DNA of 64,000 nt. Source: Zhengitettix transpicula (Eukaryota; Arthropoda; Insecta; Orthoptera; Tetrigidae). Below the pieces are notes generated by a model that was not told the DNA's origin, searched no databases, and saw only the letters and a list, made by a program, of their open reading frames with translations. Every line of letters begins with the position of its first letter. Position 1 is the first letter of the stretch. The position numbers were made by a program, and so were the translations under genes. Below are positions 11,259 to 23,000 of the stretch, one piece after another. Where the stretch lies: assembly GCA_037074705.1 (NCBI GenBank), contig CM073590.1, positions 115,898,100 through 115,962,099 on the forward strand, written 5' to 3'.

Positions 11259-11264
<6 letters not shown>
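9471..11264. other. Non-coding DNA, nothing firmly recognised
   Basis: A slightly GC-richer patch near 9985-10050 (TTGCGCGTTACATAACGC and GAGCCCTAGGGCCTGGG) has short internal palindromes but no clear family. A perfect CTGACGTCAG palindrome lies near 10367. Otherwise AT-rich. Confidence 0.45.

Positions 11265-11295
<31 letters not shown>
11265..11295. repeat. (AT)n microsatellite
   Basis: Uninterrupted AT run, about 15 units. Confidence 0.95.
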
Positions 11296-11299
<4 letters not shown>

Positions 11300-11834
11300 T
11301 CTACGGAGGTATCAAACGAATGAAATTAATTGGGTAAGGTATACATAATTCAATAATTCAAAACCCGGTTGAACTCCGAGAACAATATATTGAACAACTG
11401 CACCGGGAAAGGCTTCAATCTTTGAAGGTATACATAATATTTCTTCCATATTTGCATTTATATATGTTACCAAAGGTTATCTTGGTACGATACAGGCGCT
11501 ACATGTCAAATAATAATTATGATAAAAAATAAAGTTATGCCGCACTACAATTCAATTGAACTGAGACCCATCACTTATTTCCTCATTAAAATTTAGCTGT
11601 TGGAAATATTTGTACATTGAAATTAATAAAAATATTTAAAAAATTGAATTTTAGCAGCTGTTTACTTGTTATTGGGATTTTTTAAATTTTTACTTCGTAT
11701 CAGCACCCTCACAGTTTTACCAAAACAATCTTTATTTGTTTTATTCTGCCCTCAGTTTTTGGTTTCTGGAACTCTCCCTTAACCAATAGTGAAAATGAAA
11801 AAGAAAACTTAAATTTTTAGGTAGTTTAGCTTAC

Positions 11835-11944
11835 CTCGGTCTTGAGCTCCCTCTTCACCACGGGCGGTGCCGCGGCCAACATGACGTCACCGCTGTCTTC
11901 CTCGGGGCCGCCCTCAGCCATGTCTGCCTCGCATCCCGACTCGT
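11835..11944 (-). CDS. Internal exon of an unidentified gene, probably a nuclear regulator
   Basis: This 110-nt GC-rich island is the only convincing host coding sequence. On the minus strand it is preceded by a pyrimidine-rich tract ending TTGCAG and followed by GAG|GTAAGC, both good splice signals. It enters with the second base of a codon and leaves in phase 0, giving 36 complete codons. The peptide starts acidic (ESGCEADMAEGGPEEDSGD) and ends in VVKRELKTE. V-K-R-E and L-K-T-E both fit the SUMO-acceptor consensus psi-K-x-E (psi = large hydrophobic), common in transcription factors and cofactors. No domain was recognised and I cannot name the gene. The open frame extends to 11826-12071, but the AT-rich flanks beyond the splice sites look intronic. 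RNA-seq would confirm it. Confidence 0.75.
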
Positions 11945-12275
11945 CTGCAACACCAAACAGGAAGATCTCAAACGTGGAAAACCGAAACGAATAAAAACAC
12001 ACAAAACACATTAAAAAAAACACGATAGAGCAACTACACTTCCACGACGGTAAAATAAAAACACGAAACATATTTGCAATGTACTGTAATAATTGTTATC
12101 TTTTCTGATTAAATACATATAAAAATTAATTTCCAGATGCAACACTCTCATAAGCAAACCTACACCAATTCTTCCGAGAATGATTCACACAAATCAATTA
12201 CTTGTAATGCGGGATACTATAAACTAGCCGAATGTTAGGTAAACATGTAATGTGTTCCGTTGTGTGTAATAGAGG
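11945..12275. other. Probable intron sequence
   Basis: AT-rich DNA on the 5' side of the minus-strand exon, with the pyrimidine-rich acceptor tract in its first 25 bases. Nothing else seen. Confidence 0.5.
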
Positions 12276-12283
12276 AAAGTGTG

Positions 12284-12480
12284 TGAACCTCCTGTGGTGT
12301 AGAGGTCAGTGAATGCCTCGCATCGCAGAGGTCCCGGGTTCGAATCCCGGCGATGGCATGGATGTTTGTGTGCGTGAGAGAAACCCATCAATTAGTCCCC
12401 CGACAAGGCAGAATGTTTACCCATAAAGAGTCGTTAATGACCTGAGATGTCGATGCGACTGTAAATAAATCACTTAAAAA
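12284..12480 (+). mobile_element. Full-length tRNA-derived SINE
   Basis: The 5' region has a pol III A box (TGGTGTAGAGG, 12295-12305) and a B box (GGTTCGAATCC, near 12338), separated as in a tRNA. The 3' body ends in AAATAAATCACTT plus an A-rich tail. AAAGTGTG flanks it at 12276-12283 and 12481-12488 as a likely 8-bp target-site duplication. It is not a functional tRNA gene, because the acceptor stem is not complementary. Insertion is probably in an intron of the gene with the exon at 11835, in the opposite orientation. Confidence 0.85.
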
Positions 12481-12507
12481 AAAGTGTGAGAGAGTGAAAG
12501 AAAGATG

Positions 12508-12534
12508 CCAACGTTTCGAACAATGTCCGTCAGC
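12508..12534 (-). ncRNA. Weak hammerhead-like motif
   Basis: The minus strand reads CTGACGG, GACATTGTTC (GGAC can pair with GTTC) and GAAACGTTGGC. The first box departs from CUGANGA at its end, and stem I pairing is poor. Probably a decayed relative of the other copies, or chance. Confidence 0.3.
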
Positions 12535-12539
12535 GGAAT

Positions 12540-15500
12540 ATTATCACACGACCTTCTCTATCAAATAAAAACGGAAGAAACTTGGCGCTATTATTAGTAT
12601 TCCATGCTATAAATTTAACAGAGCAGTCTGAGAAGCAAAAGAAACCACGAATAAGCATGAACGGAGCTGATTCAAATCTCAATTCCTTTAGGAATCCAAG
12701 ACGTAATTTTTGGATGAGCTTAAATTACAAATTACATCACAGAAAACAATAAAGTTTTCAATAATTACTTCCCTGAAAGGTATGAAAAGATCTAAAATAA
12801 TTAATTGTTTCAATTTCGTCGAGAGAGTGAAACACAAATCAGCAGGTTGATTACTTTTCCAAATATTCAATACAGAGTTAAAATTACAACTTAGATATGA
12901 AGATCATATTAAATTATAACTTTAACTTCGTTTAAAAATTGCAAAAATAAATGTAGTATTTATTTGAGCAACTTCTGGAAATCATACCGTGGAAATCGTA
13001 ATGAGATTCAGAATTTATATAACTGTATGTCATTACACTAATAAGTTTGCAGTCACGATTCATCGTAAGACGGATAAGAATCAGCATAATCTCCTTTGCG
13101 AAAACTTTGAATAAACTGTATGCAAATTCATAAATTCGAATAATATAATATAAAAAGGTAATACTTATTTTGATCTATTTGATATAACGAAAAGTTAATT
13201 AATTCAAGCATATTTTGTAAAAAAAAGCAGTTATTTGTCGTCAAAAATCAAATTAAAATTCCCCTTTATGTTTTTACTGTAAATTTAATACAACTGTAAT
13301 TTATTTTCGTATAGATTTAGGTAGCTTGATTGTTTTAGTGCTTCTTCGTTGAAATAAAGCGAGTTCTGAAAGAATTGAGTTTTTGTTATTTTGTTCTATT
13401 GGTACATAAATTAAGAAGGATGGTTCTAATACTCTTATTATGATTAAATAATAAGAGTGTTAGAACCATGACAATTTAAATAAATTTTACTTCTAGTAAT
13501 TTACTTGAATCAGATATGTCCAAGTGCGACCAGAATTAAGAAATTAGTCTTTTTTTTACAAATGTACGAGCACTGATAAATTAGTAATACACTCGTTTAC
13601 GTGTATTAGAGTTATTTAACAAAATTCTTAAACATCTCAGGAAAATATTATGCTAAAATTACAATCTTATTCAGCTTCTTAAAAAATTGATTTTCTACAA
13701 AGTTTATGACTCCTACTCTTCCATGAGGAAAAATCAATTGAAACAGCAGGTTTTTTTTGTATTTTTTTATGAACCACACTAATAATGATCGGTGCTAAAA
13801 CGAATTCAAGAATTGAAAAAGAATGTCTATCCTAAGAATCGGGTAACTTACCTGACAATTTATACAGTGAATTCATCGAAGCTCGATAAATACTCATGTC
13901 TTCTCCGTTCAGTTATGCGTGAATATGAAGGGAGCATAAGCTAGTTTCAACCAAACGTTGTCGAGTTTTGTCCAATTATGTGATTGGTCTTGGGGAAATA
14001 TATGAGTATAAACTTCAAGCGGTACTGATTTTTAAGTCTGAAATTCTAAAGATTTTAAAGCACTATTGAGCAGTTCCAAACGATCGTCTAACAGGCCCCT
14101 CATTAAATTTTATTCCGGCACCACGTAAAACTATAGCATTTATTCAAAATTTATTAACGCTCCCCGAAGTAAAACAGTATAGATACTGAGAGAGAGCTGC
14201 ACTTAAATTCAAATGCCAAGACAATTATCGATACAGTATTAAAAGTGGAGCCTCGTGATAATTTTTAAAGACTAGGCAGATCATTACAAAGAGAATTCCT
14301 TGCTGGATAGGCGTATGATTAAAAAAAATAATAACACATTGTAGAAATGTCCTGAAATCAAAAAAAAAATTCACACATCTTCTGTCATAACTATTGTCAG
14401 AATAAATTTTATTATCACTTTTATTAGGCGAGGATTGTAAAACCACGGTGTGAATAGAAAACGTTTTGAACAAAGTGAAACGTTCGGAAATAATTTGATA
14501 TATATTATCAATTGTAGAGTACCTGTAACTATATTCTCTAAAGTTCTCTATTATTAATAATTTTTCTGTATTATTTTAATGTCTATTTTTAATAATTCTG
14601 TAGTTGAAAAATAATAGTAGGAGATTGATTTTTATTATATATTTTTTAGTATAGCAAATATTATAGTTTTTTAAAATATGTAAATTTCTTTAAAAATGCG
14701 GAACAGCATTATAGATGATATATAGTTAACGTCAGGTGTCAAATTGTAAAAATACTGACTCACAAACTAAAATATATTGATAATATTGTGTTTCGATTCG
14801 ATATTTCTTAGACCTTCTCATAACACTTGTTAAAGACAAACTTTTTGCTGAAAACAAACTGTTTGAGAAAGCGCCCACAAACTCGTCAAAACGTAAAGCA
14901 ATTTAAGGAACAAAAAATTATCAATATATAGTCTGTAGTCAAGGTAGAATATATTTAAGAGTTAAGGTACACTGTGAACGAAACGTTCTTTTTCTTTGCT
15001 GAAAACATAATATTTTTCATGCTATTGCAGTTATTCTAATCAAAAATCTTTTGACGATAGAACAATTACGAATATGAGTTCATATCGACATAATTTTCTG
15101 GAAATTTAATGTATAAAAACAGTAAATAATGTGAAATGTATTGGCACATGTATATGTGGCTAGTTTGCTAAACCCAACAAAAATGAATATTCGAGTAAAA
15201 TGTATGTTAACTTGATATTAGGTCGATTATATCCTTATCTCATAGACGGCATTACGGTAATTACTTTGAAATGTAATTCTCTTGACCATTGCCACGTGTG
15301 TGGGTGGTGGTGGGGAGGTTTGCTGAAAAACAAAGCAGATATTACGAGGAGGGGAGTGTTTTAATGTGGTACAAAATTACACCACACTATATACAGCCCG
15401 TTATTAATTAAGATCAGTGACTTCATTACGAAAATGCCTCCCCCTCTAATGTCATTCGATAATATAAGGCATCAATTTTCGCAAATTTAAGCAGGGCAGA

Positions 15501-16309
15501 AAAACGGTTTCCATGGACGCAATATGAACCTTGTTTCCTGGCCGAAACTACATTTCCTATGGCAACGTTGGACGCTGTAAAAATACGCAACTCAGTCGTA
15601 ATTACACGGGGATTTTCTAGGCACGACATTTCGCAATACTTTCACAGTTATCTTTACTACCACCGAGTAATGAATTAAGTCATAACTGCAATTCGCGTTT
15701 TCTTTTACTTCCCTAATTTCAAGCTTTTGTAAATATAATTTCAGTAAAAAAATCTTCGTGTGTGGTAGTTTGACTAATATGCATTGAAACGGAAATATCA
15801 ATCCGAAACGTATTGCAATGTTCAGAGCGAGAACGTGTGTCCAAATACTTGTAGACGAGTAATAAATATTTTGTAGACTAGATAAAACAGTGGGTGACGG
15901 AGACGTATTTATTTGGATTGTAGTTCGTACTACATATTTATGTAATTTCTGTCATGAGACTTGTTTTTTATACCGATCCGTTTTTCTTTTTTTTCCCCAC
16001 TTGTAATAAGAATATTGTTATTAATGTGAGTTATTACAATCAGTGCGTCATTACTTGTAAAATTATAAAACTATATCAAGTAATCATTATTGATTAATTC
16101 TGGGGAAAACACAGAAAAAGCTGATTAAGTTCAAAAGTCATCGACAGGACATTTTCCGGCGTATTATTAAAATATTCACAGGTTGATAAAGAGTTATTAA
16201 GCTGCAGAATATTTACCTGTAATTGTAACCACCGAATTCGATGCAGTGACCGTTCGGCAGTTGGGAACGAGACCACCTCGACGCTTGTGGGATCAATTTA
16301 TTTTAGAAA
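12540..16309. other. Long AT-rich non-coding stretch
   Basis: No gene or repeat family was recognised apart from the short hairpin at 13420-13469. Open frames of 60-82 codons (12688-12870, 14225-14473, 15426-15629, 15592-15801, 16094-16276, all minus) lack motifs and splice support. A G-rich patch (GTGGGTGGTGGTGGGGAGG) lies at about 15300-15320. Confidence 0.45.
13420..13469. repeat. Near-perfect 21-bp hairpin
   Basis: ATGGTTCTAATACTCTTATT at 13420 plus one base pairs with 13449-13469 across an 8-base loop, with one mismatch in 21. Could be the fossil of a tiny MITE or a stem-loop RNA. Confidence 0.85.
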
Positions 16310-16510
16310 TAAATTTTAATTCGATGGGTTATTTTATGCATCCCGGGTCCGGAGGCTTTAGCTGACTCAAAAGTGCGCTAGAAGCAGCGTGAGTTATTGT
16401 TTGTTCTAATTTGATTGGAAAAAGTAGCCCTGACTACGACCAGTATTTCATTATGCCAATCGCCGTCGGCAACGAACCATGCTCCAACGCTAAATAACTT
16501 TTATTGTAAA
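16310..16510. promoter_or_regulatory. Candidate conserved non-coding element
   Basis: GC-richer, non-repetitive sequence with TTTATGCATCCCGGGTCCGG near 16332 and ATGCCAATCGCCGTCGGC near 16454. No reading frame continues across it. Confidence 0.25.
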
Positions 16511-17489
16511 GAAATGTTGTTTTACGGCGGCTTTTTATTTTAAATGATATACTTAGAATGCCTGGGGGAATAAGAGTTACATTATTTCAACATGACGAGG
16601 TTTAATTTGAAAATTAATCCAGCTAAGTGATTGGAAATTGCGTCTGTAAGGATTGCCGTGTAATTGCTTCTCTACTGTTTTTCTTTCGTGATGTTAAAAC
16701 AGCGCGCTTTTACATTTGCAACTGATTTTTTCCAACGAGAGAACCAGTGCTGATGTACCTGTCGACGATTTACTGTCAGTAAACTTGTAAGTAAATAGGA
16801 AAAAACTTATTTCGCTCAGGTAACGATGTCAGTTCCATTTCCAACGTCAAAATAACTTCATTCTAAATGTTTAAACACGGTCTGACAACTAGTACAATAC
16901 GTAAAAGTTATTTACATAAATATAATGGAGCTTGAAATACAAAAGATAAAACGATACATAATGCTTTTCGTAATACTACTTAAACAATTCTTCAGAGTAT
17001 TAGTTTCTACGAACGTCGGCTTTACCAAATAACTTACTTTTTTCAGAGAATAGTTGAAGTAGCAAATTTTCTACCCGTTCTTCAATACAGAAATAAAAAA
17101 TCCAGCACTCTTCTTAATTTTTCAAACGGTGTGGCATGTTTTCTTCGGTAAGACTTCGTTTTCTACTCATATGTTCCCTTTTACAACGTTATTCCAGCCT
17201 GACACCAAAATTAATTAGAAATTTTCAGCACATTTTTATTTAATCGCCTATTTTGTTTCGAAGTCCACCTTCAAAACATTTCTCGGTCCACATTTTCTAC
17301 AAATTAATCATACGTTTTACATCATATGTACAAAATCTACGTTGCGATGGGAAGCAAAATTTCTTTACGGTTGAGAGCGACTTAATCTATCACCAATACC
17401 GCTCCTTAACTGTCATTTGTATCGTCGAGCTTCAAGAACAGAAGTTGCTTTTTCATATCCAAAAATAATTTAATAGTTTTATATTTATT
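16511..17489. other. Non-coding DNA, nothing recognised
   Basis: AT-rich. The 71-codon frame at 17253-17468 has no motif. Confidence 0.5.
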
Positions 17490-17760
17490 TAGTACTCTAC
17501 CAAAGTAATTTGTTTTTCGTCAAGAATTTGATATGTAATGCCGTAATGATTGTTTCTTTGGTGTCCTTGAGATGTACCCAAAAGAAACTGACATAGCGGA
17601 GGATCTTGAGATGCGTCGAGACCACTGAAGAGTAAGAAAAGAGGGCGAGACACCTGTAAGTCGGCCTCCACCGTAGGCATTTAACGCCGTCAGCCCGTTT
17701 CTGCAAGCCAACGCCCAACCCTCCACGACGAGATCCAGATTAGTAAGACTCACGCAAAAA
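17490..17760. other. GC-richer block with overlapping minus-strand frames
   Basis: Three minus-strand frames of 63-77 codons overlap here (17489-17680, 17497-17718, 17520-17753). None shows a known domain. The block could be an eroded transposon, a regulatory element or a non-canonical exon; I cannot decide. Confidence 0.3.
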
Positions 17761-18129
17761 AAAGGTTACGGTTTGAGGCTTGCAATATATATTCTTGAAT
17801 TGAAAAAATATATTTGAAGATATATAACTTTGCGAGTATAAGCAAGTGTTTTCAATTGGAATTTTCCACTGTTCTTGACTCTTGTAGCTCAAATAAATTC
17901 CCAAATAGATTCCAAAATCACTGATTTATGTGCACGTTGGTAGTCATACAACAGTGTTGTTTTAACACTATTTGTTGCACGATTTTGTCCTCCGATTCTT
18001 GGAATTTCTGATCGTTTGTTTCTCAGTATTAGCACCTCGGCTAGTCCCGACAGTGGTTTCCATACACCAGAACAATTGTATGTTCACACATCACGTAGCT
18101 GGATGTTCTAACTCCGAAAACTCAATTCA

Positions 18130-18430
18130 CGTATTCCTTTCTAAATGTTTGGCCAAGCACTAGATTTCTCCAAACCCACCCGTTTTGTTAACCTCGCCCA
18201 ACCAGTATTGTACCCATTCAGATTTCCGAAGCAGTTCAGTTACTTTGAGGTATGAAGAACAGGTGGCAGTGATTTGCGAATAATAGTCGCAGTCTTGATC
18301 CCCGCTGACCGCGGCTAATGCAGTCTCCTCTCCGAGGGAGCACTCCAAGGGCCTCTGGAGAGCAACACGTCAATACCACGCGCCTGACTAAGTGCTCGTT
18401 AATCACCTCCACAACCAATACATGTTAAAG
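18130..18430. promoter_or_regulatory. GC-richer complex block
   Basis: Contains CCCCGCTGACCGCGGCTAAT near 18300 and CTCGTTAATCACCTCC near 18392. Short minus-strand frames (18160-18348, 18236-18418) overlap in different phases without recognisable motifs. Regulatory interpretation is tentative. Confidence 0.25.
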
Positions 18431-19169
18431 AGAAATGTGAAGCCTGCCCACTGTCACCTGAGATTCTTTGTATCTCATACGAGCCCAAAGAGACTAACAT
18501 GCTTGTAGTGTCCTAAAATTCAACGTCGTCCTCTAGTACTCCCCTCTTCTTTCCCTACTGACTCGTAAATTTTTTGGGTGAGTGGGAGGGTTGTAGAAAG
18601 ATGAAGTACTGACTCAAATGTTTTTAGAATTCACCTTCTCAAACACGTATTTGGTACATTTTTTTAAAACATATACTGTACTGCAATATGATTATCGCAG
18701 ATTTGTTCTGTCAACGATTCGAAATCTGAAAGAATGTATTAGATATTAATCAGGCAATTTTGAACTCGTGTAACAGTGAAAGAGTCTCATTAACACTCTT
18801 ACGGTCCACGTACAAATTTCGCTGCCAAAGAGATCAAACGGAATAATCGATTAATTGGCATAAGTTATACCTTTCTTTGATGGGTCCATGTCATTAATTT
18901 CGCAAAAATATCTATATCTTGAGTATATCTATAATTACTTCCAGAATGAGGTCTCCAGTTATGAACTGAAACAGGAATATTGGTCCCCCATTTTGTGCAA
19001 CTCCTATATTGGAAGTTCTTCCTGATTCATAAATAATTGAGTGGATATTTCGTTTTAAAATTTTCTTATTTTCTAAGGAAAGTAGTAAAATTTAAGAACC
19101 GAAGAAAGATTTCAATCGAAACGCAGCTATAAAGAATGTGAAACTAAATTCTCGAAAAATCTCGACCGG
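18431..19169. other. Non-coding DNA, nothing recognised
   Basis: AT-rich, no repeat family recognised. Confidence 0.5.
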
Positions 19170-19250
19170 ACTGTGGAAACAAATCCTTGGTTCGATTCCC
19201 GAATCCGGCTGAGATTTTTGCATCCTGTTCCTTTAATAAGTAAAGTTGTA
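19170..19250 (+). mobile_element. tRNA-derived SINE fragment
   Basis: B-box match GGTTCGATTCC at 19189-19199 followed by GAATCCGGCTGAGATTTTTG and CATCCTG. The same order is seen on the minus strand at 2790-2870. The A box is missing or decayed, so this is probably a 5'-truncated relic. Confidence 0.45.
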
Positions 19251-22200
19251 ATTTCAACATATGTTTGTAAAGGAAAAAAAATAATTATATATTATAAAGG
19301 CGGGTGATTTTCTTCAAAAAAGATGACATTACGGTCATCTGTACCACATCCGCGTTACGACATGGAAATGAGGCGACAACAGTTGTTACGTGTATGAAAA
19401 TGTTGTTAAAAATGCAAATAAAGGCTAGCAGGAACATATTTGGAATAAAAATAAAATATATTTACCAGGACATTTTACACCAACTTCTAACTATTTATAA
19501 GGTAATTATAATCATATTGAGAAATAAGTAGAAACTATCGGTAAGGACTAATTTATTATAGTAAGATTCCTGATTTATATTAATTAAATTAGACTATGCT
19601 TTAAGCTGCGTACGTTATATGTAAAATATTTAGACCAAGGTTTAAAAATATATGACATCATATTGTATTGTAGATAAAATGTACTTGGCTAAAAAATATT
19701 AAATATTTTAAAAGATTATATAATGCATTTTACAAACCATACCTGGATAATGCAGACATACCATGATTTGGAATTATTAAATAATTTTAAAAACTTTGCA
19801 AGGAAATAAAATTATCATCATCATTTACAAAAATTAAATGCGGTTAATTACTGGACATCAGAGGATTAGATAAATTTAAATCTATCAGTTTTTAAAATAT
19901 TATTGTTATTATTGAGCCATTTTATGAATAATTATTATCTTCAGAAAATCAGCACAGGTATCATTAAATTTATAATATAAGTGACACCAATCAAAAATGG
20001 GGTAAATTATTGTTTCCCGGTTCATATAGAAAGCTAGACTACTCTCTCTTGGAAAATTGTCAAATGTGGAAAAAACGTTTCGTCACGTCCTATCAAGAGA
20101 AGTATATATGAGGCAAAACTTTCCAGTTCTGAAAGATATTGCCCGAGGTCTCAGCCCATTACTTTGGAACACTGTAAACATTTTAGATGTTAATTTATCG
20201 AATTTTTCTTTGGGTCGTTATCCATTTTACTTCAATAAGTTTCGCATTCTGAAATTGCAATAATTTTTTATTATTTTGCTGTATAATTATAAACGATTTA
20301 AAAGAATTTTAAAATAAAATTTCATATAAATTTTATGGGCGCAGGCAATAATCATTAAATTGACGAGAAGAGTTTTAATGAATAAAAAGTCTCTTTCGCA
20401 TGAGTAACTTGGAAAGTTAGCTACTTTCGGTTTATAACCTATTTAAATTTATGTATAATGAACTATATTTATGACCGAGTTAAAGTGATAAGATCGTGCT
20501 AAGCCGCGGGCTTTCTATGGCTTAAATGGCCGAGGAACATATAAGCAGTTTATTCATTAGCAGAGCGCAGAAACATACACATAGTATGAAATCCAGAATT
20601 TCATCATACTTCGCTAAATGTATCAACAACTCTGTCTCAATTCTTCCCACTCTTCAGTCGTTCCTAAATACACACTCGTTTGCTTTCCTCTGCGTGTGCA
20701 TTTTGTGGGTCTTGATATTTCGACTGACAGATCTAGTGGTATATTTTCGATCACTTTTATTCAAATGTGGTCGGCCTAGCAACAAAGGTAATAAAATAGA
20801 AACAGTGCCATGGTCATACGTCTCGGAAATAGGTTGAATTAACGTTATTGAAATGAATAGCAGATACAATGAAAATGTAATTAATTTGTATACAATAGCA
20901 TTGTTCCCACGATACATGAAACGCCTATTTAACCTATGTGAAGATTCCTGAACAATTGTTCCTTTCCACGAATGATTTGTGCCATGTTCAACTAAAAACA
21001 ATCGCAATAAACCTACCACAAAATAACCGGAAAAGAATAATTCTCCAGCTAATGATAGTACGGAAATATTTGCGTTCTGAAAAGAATATGGGACGAATTA
21101 TTATTAAAAGAAATCGAACGGACGAAAATGGTTCAATATTATCAACAAAGAGTGTATGTGGAAAATGAATATGAACACCTTCAACCCGATTTTAAAACAA
21201 AGAAAAATATGATAGTATATTACTCACAAGAACACAAAGGAGTTTTTATCCAAATGTTTACCGGGTGTTTGAAAGTAATTAGTTTGATGATTTTAAAACC
21301 ATTAGAAAGCGTGACGGGGAAAAGTAATAGTCAAACTTACGAACTGTAGAAAAATCGTAAAAATACTGGATGAAGTAAAACAAATATTTTAATGTTAGAG
21401 AATTTGGTGTGAAAGAACGTGTGCAGTTTTACGAAATCAAAATGCAAGTCTTTACCATTTCTCATAAACCACTAAATAAACCTTAATCTTAAAAGTAAAA
21501 ATGTTCAAATCCGAAGTAAATGATAAGAAACGCTAAAAATTAGTCCTGGAATAAGAAATTAATAAATCATGCATTCAGGTTTCGACTATGTTTTGCTTTA
21601 ATAAATATTTTTGCTCCATATTAACCGAGTTTCGTTACAGTACGCCTTCACCCAGCAGTATCTAGCAAACTTCCAAATTGAGAGACTTTGTAATCACCTA
21701 AAACGTTAGAAAAAAAAAGAATAACCTACTGTAAATCGAATGTAATTTCGCATATCTTGGGATTCATATCTGTGTTTGTATTAATTAAAAGAGTTTAGCA
21801 CAGTATATTTTTGCACGCTGAGTGGTAATTAACTTTCTGTTCCATTTCCACGAGGAGTTGCTTTAATTTATTGCGAGAACTTTTGAATGACAGGGTCAGT
21901 ATGTATGACTTTTTAATTTAACGAGAGCCGAAATTGTTCTCAATCTTTGATGTTTACAGAGGGCACGAGAAAAACTTTCAAAGTAAATATATATGGAGGG
22001 AAAGTATCAGTTCGCGAGTGCTGCTGCAGATTTATTAATAATAGTAGGGTTTGTGAAAGGAAACTGTTCAATTTAGTTTACAATTTTCATCAGACAAGCG
22101 GTCATTTAATTCCTTCAGAACGTGAAACCCAATCGAAATAATATTTATTTATTTTAAAATTAAATAGTGTGCTTCTATTGAACACGTCTACGTTATTTTC

Positions 22201-22839
22201 ACGTTTCTAATAAGACCAGTTTGTGTTAGTCAGTGAAATAAGAAGTTGTTGTATTCTGAATCATGACTGAAAATAATTAATAGAACCTGTACAAATTCAC
22301 TTTAAAATGCCTGTAAAACATATTGAAATAGGTTTGTCTTCAATATATACTGAGGAGGAAATCCTAATAAGATTGAAGAAGTCAACAGGTTATACACCGT
22401 CTGCTGAGTATTTGAAAACCTAATAGCAGCTGTTATGGAGCTGTACTTGACCAGTTTTGTATTGTCAATGATTTCCTTCTTTGGAGGCTTTAAAGCGTAT
22501 GTAATCAATCTCCACGACCGACTTTGTTAAGCTCCCCCCACCCGGTCCAAAAAACATTTGAACCGTGTTTGCGTGTTATTTCTAAATTGCTATTAGTCAA
22601 TACTATCTAAGATTTTTTTCCTTTGTAACTGATTTTATTTACTCTTTTCTCATATGAAATATTTTCTTAAATTCTAGTTCCAGGTTACTTCCACACAGGT
22701 TCATTTGCCTTTGGGCCACACATAACAATAGTGTAGGGTCTCATATGAGGTTACGTTAATCAGTTACAATTTGGTTTGCATTTTTTGGAGGAGATTCACT
22801 AGAACAACTGAAATTCACTTCTTTGAAGCTCAGCCAACC
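19251..22839. other. Long non-coding stretch with unconvincing open frames
   Basis: The largest frames are 103 codons at 20526-20837 (plus) and 121 codons at 20654-21019 (minus), overlapping antisense to each other. Neither contains a domain I know, and codon content follows local composition. Frames at 20938-21168, 21128-21349 and 21947-22141 are similar. No repeat family recognised. Confidence 0.45.
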
Positions 22840-23000
22840 ATGTTAACACATTTATCCAGATTTTTGGTTGTAATCTTGGAGGCGCCGCGAACAGGAAGGA
22901 CAGTCATGGGAAATTGAACTTAGGAGAAGTGCTTGCTGTTTGACTGTGGGGTTCTGATACCCCACAGCGCAGGTCCAGATACATGAGAAAAAGTCACCAA
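22840..23000. other. GC-richer patch with a strong short hairpin
   Basis: TGTGGGGT at 22945-22952 pairs perfectly with ACCCCACA at 22959-22966 across a 6-base loop. Surrounding sequence (GGCGCCGCGAACAGGAAGG near 22880) is richer in GC than its flanks. Role unknown. Confidence 0.4.

Noticed and set aside
12290..12365. Possible true tRNA gene (A and B boxes)
   Set aside because: No acceptor-stem complementarity, and followed by a SINE body, A-rich tail and target duplication.
14990..15010. GAACGAAACGTTC near 14988
   Set aside because: Contains GAAACGTT but no upstream box or hairpin; a simple short palindrome.
15296..15320. G-rich run as a G-quadruplex
   Set aside because: G tracts are mostly two long, so a stable quadruplex is doubtful.
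20080..20110. Minus-strand GAAACGTT with upstream TTGATAGGAC, superficially hammerhead-like
   Set aside because: First box does not fit CUGANGA and no proper stem II can be drawn; no flanking repeat.
20654..21019. Longest minus-strand open frame, 121 codons
   Set aside because: Overlaps a 103-codon antisense frame, has no recognisable domain or splice context, and the length is expected by chance in 64 kb.
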